DNA of 64,000 bases from Pholiota molesta (Eukaryota > Basidiomycota > Agaricomycetes > Agaricales > Strophariaceae). The stretch is from assembly GCA_014925825.1 (NCBI GenBank), contig JACGCK010000137.1, forward strand, positions 1 through 64,000. Reading direction: 5' to 3'. Positions 21,948-33,611 of this stretch are shown one piece after another. The position numbers were made by a program, and so were the translations under genes. The notes under the pieces are model-generated. The model worked only from the letters and a program-made list of their open reading frames with translations. It searched no databases and was not told the DNA's origin. Each line of letters starts with the position of its first letter. Positions within the stretch are counted from its first letter, which is position 1.

Positions 21948-22312
21948 GATTGGGATTTTGCAGACGATGCAATATTGAATGAACAAATCCAAATTCTTGG
22001 GCGCATCGCCTTCCAATAATAGCAAGACTAAACACCGCCGGCAGATCCCGATAGCCTTTCTCTGCGACAGTCACAGGACACTTGGACGTAACCTTTTATA
22101 ATTCGGACAGAGGGACCGGATATCATACGGTAACGTACCCAGCGGCCGTCGACCAAGGCCACTGTACATCGCCAAGAACCTTTTTTGCGTTGAAACCAGC
22201 CTCGTCACAGCTTCATCAGCGCATTACCAAACTACCGGGTCCATGGGTCTCAAAAATCTGCATATGTTTCTTCCTTAAAACCACCAACAACGCATTATTC
22301 CCTCTGACGACC

Positions 22313-23997
22313 ATGAATCCAAACTCCCCAGGGAGTCAATCAGCGGATGACATCGAGATGTTGACATCGACGACGTCCCCTGCGTTCAAAAACCAACCAA
22401 AACGGCCATTTGGCGCCCACGATTAACGACACGTACGACGAGGACTACGGCGGCAGCGACGACGGAAGCAGGGGGCTGCTGAGCGGAAGCAGTGAGAGGG
22501 CGCGCTTGATTTGCCTGTTGGGAAGATATGGGTTCAAGTGAAGGGCATCGTTGTGGAGGTACGTGTTTATATATTGCTGGCGGTCGCTTTTAATAACTGT
22601 GCTACATAGAGTGCTCCAGCATTGCTATGACAACAGTCAGTCTGCTATTTACTGGCAAACTGCTCGATAAAGTCTCGGTAAGTCGCAATAAATTGTGTCT
22701 TATTATGCAACGCCTTATATTGGTTCAAGCATTGGCAAGCCATGCAACAAGTCGACCAACTTATCATGATTATCCCGTCGTCCTCAACCTGAACGGAAAT
22801 CTCGAGATGAACCTTCGGCTCGTCTGGGGACAGCGGCCAACGTAGGCGACTGGACGATCCTAAGAAGAGGCAGTCGATAATATTCGGGAGCCTTGCGCTC
22901 TCCAAGTTCAGACCGTCTCGTGTCCGTCATCGCCGCGTGCATTTCGCTCATTCTAGGGCGAATTGTACCTCGCAATGTTCCTGCACCCCAAGCTACATCT
23001 GAAGTTAGGCCGTAAATCTGGTCTCCAACGTGAGCAAGTCGATGATTGCGATATCAAAGTACTAACTCGTACTAGACTAGTCATGGTGGCCTCAACAACA
23101 ATGACGGCTGCCTCTCTTTCGGCATATCCTCGGCTCCTTCATGTGCACCCTCGTCGTTCTATGCCGAAAATACAATCGAGACCCCGAAATATTGCGCCTG
23201 CCGTAGCGTCGTGCCTCGGCGATTTGGTCACACTCGTGCTACTTGGTGTTGTATCACGATCCTCATTCCATTCCTACATACCCCTTCCCATTCATCCTTG
23301 CTGTCTTCGTCGTCTGCGCCTCCTTCACCTGCTTCCTGTACCTTGGAAAAATGAACATGTCCGTCCGCTGCTAACGCAAGGTTGGTCGCCGCTGTTTGGC
23401 GCCATGCAATCTCCAGCGGCACAGGTATCGTGCTCGATATGTTCGTTAGCCGATATGAGGGATTTGCAGTACTGGCGATTGTCATCTCAGGACTACCGGG
23501 CGCAGCAGGCTCCATCCTGGTTTCAAGACTATCAACATCTCTTCATACGGCGAAATTAGCCCTCGAAAATGGGCTTCCTTCATTCGCTACAAAAAATAAA
23601 CATCCGGAGCCGAGTCCTTTGCTGACGATGGCTACACTGCTCGCGATTACTCTTCCGGTCGAGGTTGTTTTTCTATCTATCCTTGATGTCTTAGGTTGGC
23701 TCGATCTGCCGTTCATGTTCATCATCTTTTCGATTGCATTCTTCTTCTGTGCGGTATGTTTCTTCGGCTTAATCACCGAGACCCGAGTGCTGAACTATAT
23801 AAAACGGTTCACAGGTACTGTCATCGCTTCTCATCGCGCGTCTTCTCACCAACCTACTATGGTCCTTAAATCGAGATCCAGACAGTTACGCACTGCCTAT
23901 TCATTCCGCTTTGATGGACCTCATTGGCCAGCTCCTTCTCGTTCTCTGCTTTGAGATCGTCTCGCACCTAGGGATCAAAGTCCGGAAGATGATATAA
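22313..23997 (+). CDS. SLC41/MgtE-type divalent cation transporter, several frame breaks
   Basis: Membrane transporter for magnesium and similar ions with two MgtE-like repeats. The acidic N-terminus (MNPNSPGSQSADDIEMLTS, TYDEDYGGSDDGSRGLLSG) is followed by an amphipathic entry FDLPVGKIWVQVKGIVVE, then TTVSLLFTGKLLDKVS, VVLNLNGNLEMNL, SARLGTAANVG, and IAPAVASCLGDLVTLVLLG as the first signature. The second repeat reads SSGTGIVLDMFVSRYEGFAV, ISGLPGAAGSILVSRLSTSL, and DPDSYALPIHSALMDLIGQL. The stop at 23995-23997 follows KVRKMI. Conserved pieces switch frame several times (for example near 22425, 22508, 22628, 22760 and 23405), each explainable by one missing base. Start chosen at 22313 because the acidic cytosolic tail begins there. 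Confidence 0.78.
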
Positions 23998-24374
23998 TTA
24001 CGACGTCGTCCTCTTCAGACGCACATATCATGATACTGATGACCGATACCGAGCTATTTTAGTGGAAAAAATATCACTTAATATAATTTATATATAATTT
24101 TCTATTCCTCCACGGACCGCGCATATCTTATACCATCTTTCGGACGATCCATTCATTGGAATTCGTAACACGTTTTTTCAATGTTTATTCGCTTTGACTT
24201 TTTATAATTCGCGCTTGTTTTGTCGTTCCTGGATCTACTCAGCTTGATCTTCTTTACAGGAGCATTTGCAAATCTATAAGGTGAGTCACAATATCTATAC
24301 ACGTATACTGGCGATGATTGAACATGAACCAGCACAGGTGTAAAAAGTCGCGCCCGAGACATCGACAGCCGCAG

Positions 24375-26190
24375 TTATGAATTGTACGCCAATGCGAAAT
24401 CCTTGAACCAGACGTATTGGTCACGCGGCGTGGCATATTTCTCCTCGTGTCCGCCGAAGAAAGTGCTGCATACAACGCAAAAATTAGAATCGCAGCTTAT
24501 TCCGTCCGCTGATCCCCTCCACGAATACCGTCCAACGAGAAAGCGACTGGGCTCACCTGAAAAAGATCCCGATCAGCTTCACTTCGGTCGCCTTTACCGC
24601 CTCGGTCCCGATAGCGTTGGCGTCTGGGATTGTGGGCGGCTCTGGCTGGGTGTGGGTGCGCGCATGTAGCGGGTCGCCGATTGGGCGCCGTCGGGGTGAG
24701 CTGGGATTGGGTGGTGGTCGGCGCCTGCGAATCTGGAATGGCTGTTAGTTGGAGAAGAGCATGTGTATTCTGCACGAAGGCTTCCGTACCTGTTGCCCTC
24801 CGTCTCTCCTTCGGAGGCCCCCGAGAATGTCACCCAGATAGGTCCGAGAGGGTCGTCATCTCCATCGTCCGTCGAAGTCGAAGTCGGCTTTTCATGCGCC
24901 TTCGTCTTCGTCGTCTTCGATGGCGCATGTGTGGTTTTAGATTTCGGTTTCGGTTTCGATTTTCCGCCGCTCAAGTCCTTCCGATAGAACACGTCGTTGC
25001 GCTCGATCTTCCGCTCTCCGTTGACGTGGAGCACGAAGGACCCGTCTTGCTCTCCTGGCGTGTTCAACGTGATCGTCTGCTGGATCGTCGTCCACGATCC
25101 GGCTGCCCATCTGAACGCGCCGCGGCCGATTGACAAGCCGTATGCTTCGTCGCAGCTTGACTGTGGGTCGTCGCAGAGCTCTTTGTCTGTTTGTCCTTCG
25201 GTGCGTACTGTTATCATCAAATTAATCGGAGGTCACTGATGTTTTTTTCCAACGTACCAGATACAGCTCGCCCGCTCCCTCTTGTCTCCACATCAGGCGT
25301 GTGCTGAAGCAAGTCCGCGCTGCATTCCCGCCCGAACACCCCGTATGGCCCCCATACAGCCCCGGCAGCTTCCCCGCTAGAACCCAATCGAAGTCGGCTG
25401 GGAAGAAAACGCTGTATTGCAACGTCACGTTCGTCGCGTCGCTGATATCCAGCGGCGCGGCGTAGAAATCCGCCCCTCCTGCGGCTTCTGCGCGGGGTCG
25501 ATGGAGTGCGCGGGATAGTGGAGCTGCATGACGGCGCCGGCGTTGTCCCACGGGATGGGCGATCTGGCGCCGGCTTCTTTCGACGACGCGCGGGCGGTGG
25601 CGCTGGCTGTGGCGGGGATGCCGGTGACGATTTGATGTTCTTCTTGCCGCCGGAGTATCGGGATACTTGGAAGGCGTCGAGGTCGCTGAAGTTCTTTGGG
25701 GCTACCCAGATGGTTTTTGATGGCCCTGCCGTATTTCCAGGAGTGGATGAAGGGATGGGGGTGGTGCTGATGAGAAGCGCTGGCGGAATAGGTGATTGTG
25801 ATTACTTCGTCACTGTGGTCGGCGACGCTGACGCGGTTATCGTTATCGACTCTTCCTCTGTAACAGTTACCGTTACTGCAGGCTCGGCGCTTGTAGTGGT
25901 TGTAGGGGATATATAAGAAAAGGAGTATGGATAATCGGGTATGTCGATGGTGCTTTTTGTATCGATGGTCGGTCTCGCATGCGGCGCAATTACCAGGCTG
26001 CCTATGTCTTCGTCGATGTGTACGTTGTCTGGCTCAGACGAAAGTGCTTCCTGAGAACCCCAGCCAGACCTTGGTTCCATTGAGACGAGCATGGGAGGTG
26101 GTGACGATGCGGCTTGTGAATCGCTGGCGCTGCCACGAACGAGTGGAGGCCTCCAAGGAGAATTGCGCAAAGAAAGGCCTTCGAGGCCAT
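24375..26190 (-). CDS. Secreted polysaccharide lyase family 14 (alginate/glucuronan lyase-like) with a Lys/Thr/Pro-rich insertion
   Basis: Predicted extracellular lyase cleaving uronate polymers by beta-elimination. MASKAFLCAILLGGLHSFVAA (26190) is a signal peptide. A Ser/Thr/Pro/Val-rich linker (EPAVTVTVTEEESITITASA) leads to the catalytic fold: LHYPAHSIDP, GADFYAAPLD, YSVFFPADFDWVLAGKLPGL, YGGHTGCSGGNAARTCFSTR, LMWRQEGAGELYL, CDEAYGLSIGRGAFRW, FVLHVNGERKIERNDVFYRK, and after the insertion STFFGGHEEKYATP then DQYVWFKDF and the stop at 24375-24377. Between the last two blocks (about 24800-24965) lies a Lys/Thr/Pro/Asp stretch (KPKSKTTHAPSKTTKTKAHE) not expected within this fold. Frame breaks fall near 26145 and 25495, and one intron near 25205-25255. 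Divergent from the DOPA dioxygenase gene. Confidence 0.8.
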
Positions 26191-26649
26191 TCAGTATAGA
26201 ACGTCGAGAAGGGTGGCGACAATGTCATTTTAGGGGTTTTAGTGGGGTTTGTCTCTGCATCCTTTCCTCAGATGGTCGATCAGCCTGGCCTTGGGCAATC
26301 AACCTCTTGGCCAGTCTCAAACCGAATGAGCTGAATCCTGTCTTTCAATCAAGTTATGAAATTAGACAAGCTTTGAATCGTCTTCGACCTTTATGTGTCA
26401 GATTGCCTTGAGCAGAATAAGTCAACGTGGAGTATTCCTCGTATACTTATCTAGCGACTTAGACCAAAAGGCTTCTAATAGCCAATGGCAAGATGAGTAT
26501 ATTTAACTTGCAGGCTTAGTCACCGAGCGGCGCCATTTCCCACCAGGATGTGCTAATTAATGAGTGTCGAATGCTTATCAGATATCCCACTTGTTGTACC
26601 CACACTTCTCGTTTGAGTAAGCCATTCCAGCCAGTTTTTTGCCATAACC

Positions 26650-27559
26650 ATGTCTGTGACCTCCGGCCCACCAACGGACCTTAAGACTGTCGTGGACAGG
26701 AAATCAAGTGCGTTGTTCAAGTTTCGTTGTAATTGTACCATTCATGATTGAAAATCGTTGACATACTTATAGGGAATGGCACTTCCGTGAGTGTGGGTGC
26801 TTCAGCCTGCCTCAGAACACCTTTCTTGCAGTGGATTCTCAAAGTCTCACAAGAAATTGACCTGTAGACATCTACTTTCACCAAATAATGCAGACGAACA
26901 CGCAGAGCTTTGCAACTTCGGGATGCTGTCCTGAAGCTACGTCGCGACGGGGCGTTTGTCGCAGTACCTCTCTTTCGAGTGAATACAGGACCTGTTGGCC
27001 CTCATCCTGTTGGTAAGCTTGGTTTCCTTGTTCCAATCTTACCCTGGGGTCTTGATCTTGCGCAATGTTCGAACAGGCTCTTATGAGATTTGGGCGCCCT
27101 CGGAGACGTTTGCCTCCGTCTTCTCATATCTTTGCCTGAACCGTGGCAACTTGAGGTGAATTTGTCTCCCTTGGACTCAAATGAATCCTAATGTTCTTCA
27201 GCATCTTGGTACATCCTCTGACGAGAGATCAAGTGAGTATTTTGATAATTCTAGTATTTCTTTACTAAATTGAAGTCAGCGCGCGTTAGTATCAATTCGT
27301 TCATGGAAAGACAAGACATTAATATGTGTCTGAATCCTACCAGCGATCACGAATTCGCAATGCATGGTTGGGTCCATCATTTCCACTGGATCTCAGCACG
27401 CTGCCAGTACGCAGTGACGAAATTCCCTTGCAATACAGTAGCTGAGTGCGTTCCTTTCCCATTGTGCAATATATTATCACCCTGATTAACTCAAATAATT
27501 TCTTAGAACTTGGCTATTCAGGAAAAGATCCATTGACCATCCCACAGCGCCTGAGTTAG
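26650..27559 (+). CDS. DOPA 4,5-dioxygenase family protein (extradiol dioxygenase)
   Basis: Non-haem iron extradiol dioxygenase family (Amanita muscaria DodA type), which opens the DOPA ring toward betalamic acid or muscaflavin; many agaricomycete members have unknown substrates. Exons begin at 26650 (to 26707), 26773-26786 (REWHF) and 26868. The splice creates EWHFHIYFHQ, the family's metal-binding start. Then LRDAVLKLRRDGAFVAVPLF, NTGPVGPHPVGSYEIWAPSE, ETFASVFSYLCLNRGNLSIL, VHPLTRDQ, DHEF, RNAWLGPSFPLDLSTLPVRS and KLGYSGKDP before a stop at 27557-27559. Single bases are missing near 26883 (caccaaataatg), 26902 (gcagagctttg) and 27356 (ttcgcaatg). The 14-nt exon 2 is unusually small but required for the HIYF motif. 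Confidence 0.75.
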
Positions 27560-27961
27560 GCTCAACATTGAATATCTCCTCGAGGGAGAGAAAGAAGCCG
27601 CTCGTGCACCTCCAGAGATTGATTACTTTCTAACTCACTTGAATGTGATCCCGAAGTATGGGACAGAATTCGTGCGAGTTCAGAAAATCTCGATGTAGTA
27701 CTAGAATGGTATAACAATGTTATCGAATGAATGTCTGGTCGATCAAATGACCAACATAGTAAAGCCTTCGTATGTGCATGGGGGATTGGGTTTTAGGTCC
27801 GAAAATAGTCCGTTTAATGAAGCAGTAGCAAAAGCGAATCAAACGTATGCAAAATGTCCAATATAATTTTTCTTCCACAATGTCCAGATAGAAAGCCATA
27901 GAAATGTTCGAAAAGCACTACGTGTATAATTATGCAATTTTTGCTATTTCTTTTGGCTACT

Positions 27962-29332
27962 TTAGCAGTGCCAGCTTGACTGGTTCGAAGACGAAGGGTT
28001 AGCAACGAGTAGATCTCGGAAGAGGATTGACTAACATCACGAGTAGAGGGCGCTACGACGCTCTGGTAAGGTTGTTTGCCCAAGCATTGAGCAAGAGTGA
28101 CCAAATTGTATCCGGCAGCCTGCAGCTTCTGGATAGCGAAGGGAAGAACTTGGTGCCTACGATAATTGTTTCAATAATCAATAAGGAAAAGATGCTCCGA
28201 GATCGCTTACGCAGTGGTTTCTTCAAAGAACAACAGAATCAGCAAGGATGGCTTGCGCAAAGGAATGATCATACCGAGTGTCTCATGGTTCAAGGCGAGA
28301 ATGGTGTTGGGCTTCTTGCTGATAGCGTCAGTGTACAGCTTCTCAGACGTGGCTACGGACGCTCCCAGTGAATCTTGAGAGCTGCATCAGATATCATGAG
28401 GCATATGTATGATAGAGAGCAGGATACGCTCACTCAAAGTCCCATACAGCGAGAGTTTGCCCGCGGGCTGCAGCGGCCTCACGAACGAGGTTATTATAAT
28501 TACCATAAGCTTAAAAATCATTAAATCAGAAGGGTTGAAGGAAGACGGTACGAAGTGCTCACGAGGACGCATGAATGCTGGATAGGCGCCTGTGATCCTA
28601 ACAAGAGCCTCTGCAATCATATCATTGGTTCACTAAACTGTGCGGTATGTATAATATTGAATGCTTACGTTCCACTCGCCACATCTCATCATGGACTGAT
28701 ATTATGACCTAGTTAACAAAGCCCAAAATTCGAAAAGAATGCGTACTTTGATCCCATGAGAGAGTAGTCAAGTCTTTGTGCGCCCATGTGTGTGAAGCCA
28801 GTTGATGTCCACGGTCATAAGCGTACTTGACACGCTTCACCTCATCGTCGTTGTAAATGCATGCATCTGAATTCAAAAGGTGGTCAGCTCCGTCATCACC
28901 TTTAAGAAAGGTCGTTTACAATTATTGCCATCTTTGGGATTTATCAGACAGGATGAATGAGAGGGTTGACTTGGTCACGTACTAACGAAAATGTGCCTTT
29001 GGCACCGGCTGCCCCAAGAGCATTCACAATGTCATTCCTGTGCATATTTAATTATTATTTGGTCAAACCCGTCCAATACTTGAGAGAAACATACATGTAG
29101 ATATATGGGCCATCATCCTTTCAGTTATCAGTGAATATAGAATTTTTGAAGCCAATTTTGCACAGACGTACGAAAGTAAGCGCCACAGTTTTAGGAACTG
29201 TGCACTTGGAATAGACAGTAGCTAGGGCCCGGCGCTCGAGAGGGGTTTCCGTAGAATTGCTGGGAGCAGGTATCGCGCTCGCGATCGCTCCCCAGAAACC
29301 AGGCAAAGCGTCAAAAGGATAGATGAAACCAT
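27962..29332 (-). CDS. Secreted chitin deacetylase, carbohydrate esterase family 4 (polysaccharide deacetylase)
   Basis: Removes N-acetyl groups from chitin or chitooligomers in the cell wall. The start at 29332 gives MVSSILLTLCLVSG, a signal peptide; one missing base near 29295 leads to AIASAIPAPSNSTE. NodB-domain motifs: VALTF, then after an intron DDGP (catalytic TFDDGP split by the intron at about 29105-29165), NDIVNALGAAGAKGTF, a histidine-motif region near 28800-28850 (ASHTWAHKDLTTL read on the minus strand), GAYPAFMRP, YGNYNNLVREAAAARGQTLA, VWDF, SQDSLGASVATSEKLYTDAI and LALNHETL. The end reads KLQAAGYNLVTLAQCLGKQP, then SSWHC and the stop at 27962-27964. No C-terminal GPI signal is seen, so it is probably soluble. 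Confidence 0.8.
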
Positions 29333-30399
29333 GTTGTCCGATTGTCAACAGTGCCACAGATTTGGGGAGGGTGCGCCAAGCCTGGCTGCTGGATTTCATG
29401 TCTGTCATTCGCCCCCATCTTATACGACACGAGAGAGGGTTACTAGAGCGAAAGACGGTCAAATGGTATCCCTTTCGTGATAGTGTATTGATACAGTTCG
29501 GCCGCCCCATGTCGTGTTCCTTTCCGCTGGAGCCCAAATGGGTACTCGACGACTGCCAAGATCGAAAAGAATCCAGCGATGACATAAATAGATCCTGCCC
29601 ATAATCAAAATCTTCCTGCAGGATCGCTGTTAATCGGAAGACATGCACCGAGTACCGTGTCGCTCTGATGCGTGGTGATGTTCTTCACCTTCAACGCATA
29701 TTTCGAAATGGTCGTTTTTGCAAATTCGCTACATCGTGGATCTCAGCAGATGCTTTCTATAGTTCCCGACGTAGACGATAGAACGGTCACCGGTCTAGCG
29801 CCGGAGGCAGCTGCGAGCCTCTCAGGTTTTGCCCAGAGTGAATGAAAGCCAGTGTGATCAATCAGATGAGGCCTAGGCACGAAATTTCGAGCTGTCAGAT
29901 AATTCAATGCCAGGAGATGCGTATCTTCAGCCAAGGCGGAACATGTCGTAGAGGCGCACGAGAGCCGGACTTGACAGGTCCACGATGCCAGGATGAAGCT
30001 GCAGCAAATCCACAAAAGCGACGCGTCTCCATTACCAAAATTCGACCATTTACTCCCATGATACCTTGAATAAACAGGAGCGCGAGCAGTGCATATGCGA
30101 ATCTATCGTGGCCGCGGTTGTCAGAAGTTTTGGGGATGTGATTTGGCTTGCACAGTCGAGGTAAATAGGATTGAAGAGCTGAAAGTTGGTGACGAAGAGG
30201 CGACAACTTTGATTGCTGTTGTGCTTTGATTGGCAGGGCTTTTTAGACGCGCGCCACCTGCGCAACGTTTTCTGTCAAACTTGCTTCAACTTTCCTGGCA
30301 ATACATTTCGCCTCATTGTTCGAGTTCGTCCACGTTCACCTTCGCTCTCTCCGAAACCCGTACCCTTTCTCATCTGGTTCTCAAAACTTGCTCAAAACT
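29333..30399. other. Intergenic region with one unassigned open stretch
   Basis: Holds the promoters of the chitin deacetylase (left) and the coiled-coil gene (right). Between about 29745 and 30265 the minus strand has overlapping open frames including FAYALLALLFIQG (hydrophobic) and GFAAASSWHRGPVKSGSRA. They may be exons of an unrecognised small gene or relict; no start-to-stop model or domain could be supported. Confidence 0.3.
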
Positions 30400-31092
30400 A
30401 TGGATATTTTGGATTTATCTGACACGGAGCAACGTGTCCAAGGTTTTCAATCACGAATTCGTGTGGACTATGCGACGAAGATCAAGGAAGTTGCAAAGTT
30501 GACTGATGACGTAGCCAAGTTACAAACTCAATTACTCGACTTCGAACACGAGAATAACGTCTTGAGACAACAGCTTGTGATAGCGAAAAATGAAATTATC
30601 GAGCTGAAGAAAGACGCAACTCTGGTGAGTGTCAGCGAATAGATATGTTTCTGATGGGCTGTCTAACGATTATGGGGACATTTATCATGAAATAGGACAA
30701 ATCATCCCATGTCGACACCACGTCATCACCGAGAACACTCCAAACATCGCTAAAGCGCGTAAGTATACATTTACACTGGTCAGACTGTGGTTATGATTTT
30801 ATGAACTATTCTTAAACTGGCATTCACTGAAGGAACGCTCATCCACTTTGGAAACCGCAACTATGCCCAGGCATTCATCGAAGAAACCAAAGGCAAAAGC
30901 AACAACAGGAAAAACGAGCGCGGGGCAGGCGGCAGAGCAAAACAACGTTCAAACTCTTGTCAAAAGTTGTTCTGCAGTGAAAACTGTGAAAGCCACGTCA
31001 CAGAAAAGCTAGCCAAAAAGCCTGAATCTGAATCTTCGTCTGGATCATCGTCTGATAATCCTGATGCCTCTGAGTCTTCCTCGGATGATTAA
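30400..31092 (+). CDS. Short coiled-coil protein with Lys-rich middle and acidic Ser tail
   Basis: Not recognised. Exons 30400-30624, 30696-30758 and from 30833. The N-terminal 75 residues form one continuous heptad-like helix (VDYATKIKEVAKLTDDVAKL, TQLLDFEHENNVLRQQLVIA, KNEIIELKKDATL), typical of a dimerising coiled coil. A linker SSPRTLQTSLKR is followed by a basic stretch SSKKPKAKATTGKTS. An in-frame TAG occurs at 31009-31011 after SQKS; with one added base the frame continues into KKPESESSSGSSSDNPD and SESSSDD before the stop at 31090-31092. The acidic serine tail would suit casein-kinase-2 phosphorylation. Possibly a chromatin or nuclear protein; this is inference from composition only. 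Confidence 0.5.
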
Positions 31093-32183
31093 TACAAGAT
31101 GCTGGCCTTACATATGTATGCATGATACTATTATTCTGAGTTTAAGTAATCAAGATTTTCGCAAGGTATAATGAAGCTTCATTGACGATATTGCTGGAAT
31201 CATGAGATAGACAATCATGTGGTCATTTTCATGCAGAAAAATATTAGACAGACTGGACATTAACTTCTTGTTTGCGGGTGACGGAAAACGGTCGAGAAAA
31301 ATGGAGATCCAGCCTTACAAATTTCGCACAAAAGACGGGCGCTTAAACCCCAGGCCTCAGCGCTTAACTTTCCTTTGTATCAATTTGACACATTGCTTCC
31401 AATCTATTGAACATGTCTATAACATACTCAAATATCGACCAGCACTCGAGCTGCATGAGGTTCTTATCATCAGTGTGTCCGACGTCATATTATTTCTTCT
31501 CGAGAATACCTTCAGACCAATTTTGCTATCGACTATTAACTCTCAAGACGTGCTAATTTTGCCCATTTCCCTTCTCTGGTGGCAAATTTAGTGTGCGTGT
31601 GGATATACGCCTTTAAAGCCTGCTAGCATACCGTTTAATCCAGGCCTCAAGGCTCAACAGGTCGTTTAATATGTATATCGCAAAGAATTTTGGATCAGTT
31701 CTGTAAGCTTTTGGGGTCCAGTTGAATGGCTTACCATTCAGCCGTAAACAACCTTCTCGGATCCTCTATCGATCCGAATGTATGTTGGGGTTAAGATTTT
31801 GCACAGCATTCCAACCCCTGAACGGCCTTTGTCAAGCTTTCATGGGCCTTATCCTGATCAAGTCTCTAACTACAAAGAGAAGACAGCGACAGACTTTATC
31901 GATGGATAAGAGAGGCGATATAGATCGTCTGTTCTCTACTCTATGTAGCAGGGACTTTACGAAGCCTTATGTCCCCCATTGTTAACTTGGTCTAACTGGC
32001 TTGATCCTTCCATTCCAAAGATGCCAAGCCCGGTCGCGAAAGATAATCTCCAACTGATGGAGTGCATTCACTAGTGCCTCGTTTCTCCCTGTCGGTGCTC
32101 GGCAGAGATACATGATCATCGCACTGCTTAAATAGCCCTCTGACGTCTCGCATTCCTCCCTTCCATCGCCCACTTCAACAGCC
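31093..32183. other. Intergenic, no supported feature
   Basis: An open frame at 31217-31591 on the plus strand lacks any recognisable domain, start context or splice partner. The last ~100 bp before 32184 contain a pyrimidine-rich promoter-like stretch (ctgacgtctcgcattcctcc) upstream of the repeat-protein gene. Confidence 0.4.
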
Positions 32184-32959
32184 ATGGATCTCCTCAAAAA
32201 TCTCCAGAATCTTGCTCTCTCGGATGACAAGAACACATCTGACCACCATGCATCCCCTCCGGTGACTGCTCCCCCCAAACATGACAGCGTACTGAATAAG
32301 CTCAGCGACGCGCTGAATAAATCCCATCCCACCCCTCCTCCGCCATCGTCGCCCATCCTGCCCCAGCCCCAGCTAAACACGACTCGGTCTTTGACAAGAT
32401 CGGAGACGCACTGAGTGGATCTCATTCGACCCCCGCACCTCTTCCTGTAGCCACCCCCGCCCCGCCCACCCAGACACGAGTCCGTGTTAGGAAAGCTCAG
32501 CGGCGCCCTGACCGGCGATTCTCACCAACCCACGCCCGCGCCCGCACCAAAGAAAAACGAGGACATTTCAGCAAGATCGGGGACGCGATTTCGGGCACAA
32601 GACGCCGCCGCCGCCGCCGAAGGACCAGAATATCCTCGACAAGCTCTCGCATGCGATCTCTGGCCAGGGGGAGCAGCCGCCAAGCCGCAAGGACTCGAGA
32701 TAAGATCAACAGTGCGTTTGGGGGAGGGGCGAAGGGCGAGGCCAATGAGGATACGTTGGATAAGGGTGCGCGATCCTGGACTTTTTACTTCGATCGCTAT
32801 GATTTGTGATTCGTGCTAATAATGTCGCCAACAGCAATCGACCTCTTCCAGGAGCATGTCCTGAAGCAGGGCCCCCAAAACAACGAATCCGCTATCGAGC
32901 AAGCTAAGGATGAAAAGATCGCTTCAACCATTAAGAATGTACTGGGCCACAAGAAGTGA
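32184..32959 (+). CDS. Repeat protein (about six HDSVxxKxxDALxG units) with NESAxEQAKDE C-terminus
   Basis: Family not named with certainty. The start MDLLKNLQNLALSDDKNT leads into short amphipathic units spaced 60-100 nt apart: HDSVLNKLSDALNKSH (about 32278), HDSVFDKIGDALSGSH (32378), HESVLGKLSGALTG (32473), HFSKIGDAISG (32559), NILDKLSHAISGQG (32619) and DKINSAFGGG (32700), separated by Pro/Thr/Ala linkers. After an intron (about 32764-32834) the last exon encodes IDLFQEHVLKQGPQNNESAI, EQAKDEKIASTIKNVLGHKK and the stop at 32957-32959. This ending resembles a C-terminal module I recall from small fungal stress-associated proteins, but I cannot name it. Frames shift at least twice in the repeat region (near 32345-32400 and 32560), so the translation needs corrected sequence. 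Confidence 0.55.
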
Positions 32960-33403
32960 TCGGCGCTGAGAACTCGGCGCTCAAGCGTAAATTCTGCTCA
33001 ATGTAAAGTGGTCGTTGTACAAATAGTTGTTGAATAATTGTATTACCTGTGTTTGTCGGAATTCTCCAATTTTACTTTCTCCGTGTAAATGTCCATTTCC
33101 ATGAGGTCTGCGGAGATGCTGAGCTTGTGTTGCGCGCTTATTTACACGACGAAAATTATAGCGTTTGGGTATGGCCAAATTTACTAGGCAGTACTACTAG
33201 TAATTAAATCGACGAAGTCAGCTTAGTTTGGAGTTCTCAGTGACCATACTCCAGAGTCCAGAGCATGCCAATTTCTGCTTGCGAGTGGCACACTGCTCGA
33301 AGTTCGAGTCCTTGACTTCTTGTAGTCTTCTACGTTCTAACTTCTCTTTGAGCTTTCCAATTTGATAATTTGCAAAACTGAACGGAAGAAATTGACAAAA
33401 CTA
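32960..33403. other. Intergenic, no feature seen
   Basis: AT-rich sequence between the repeat-protein stop and the tRNA-Arg 3' end. No frame, repeat or RNA fold could be supported. Confidence 0.4.
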
Positions 33404-33491
33404 TGACCGAGACAGGTCTCGAACCTGCAATCTCCTGATACGCCTCGAATGTTAATCGTAGTCAGACGCGATGCCATTTCGCCACACGGCC
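33404..33491 (-). tRNA. tRNA-Arg(ACG) with a 16-nt intron
   Basis: Read on the minus strand from 33491: acceptor GGCCGTG pairs with CTCGGTC (one U-U mismatch) and discriminator A at 33404. The D arm is GCG..CGC. The anticodon stem TCTGA/TCAGG encloses the loop CTACGA+A with anticodon ACG. A 16-nt intron (ttaacattcgaggcgt) sits one base 3' of the anticodon, the canonical position. The variable loop is AGATT and the T arm is GCAGG-TTCGAGA-CCTGT with a standard loop. Spliced length 72 nt. Confidence 0.85.
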
Positions 33492-33611
33492 ATGGAGGAT
33501 GGAGGATGGTGTAAAATTTAGGCGCCGGCGCAGCTCAACGGAACATTGTTATGGAATGACCCGATTCGGGTTGCAGAGTCTTCCTCTGAAAATCCTCAAA
33601 TTTCGTCTTAT

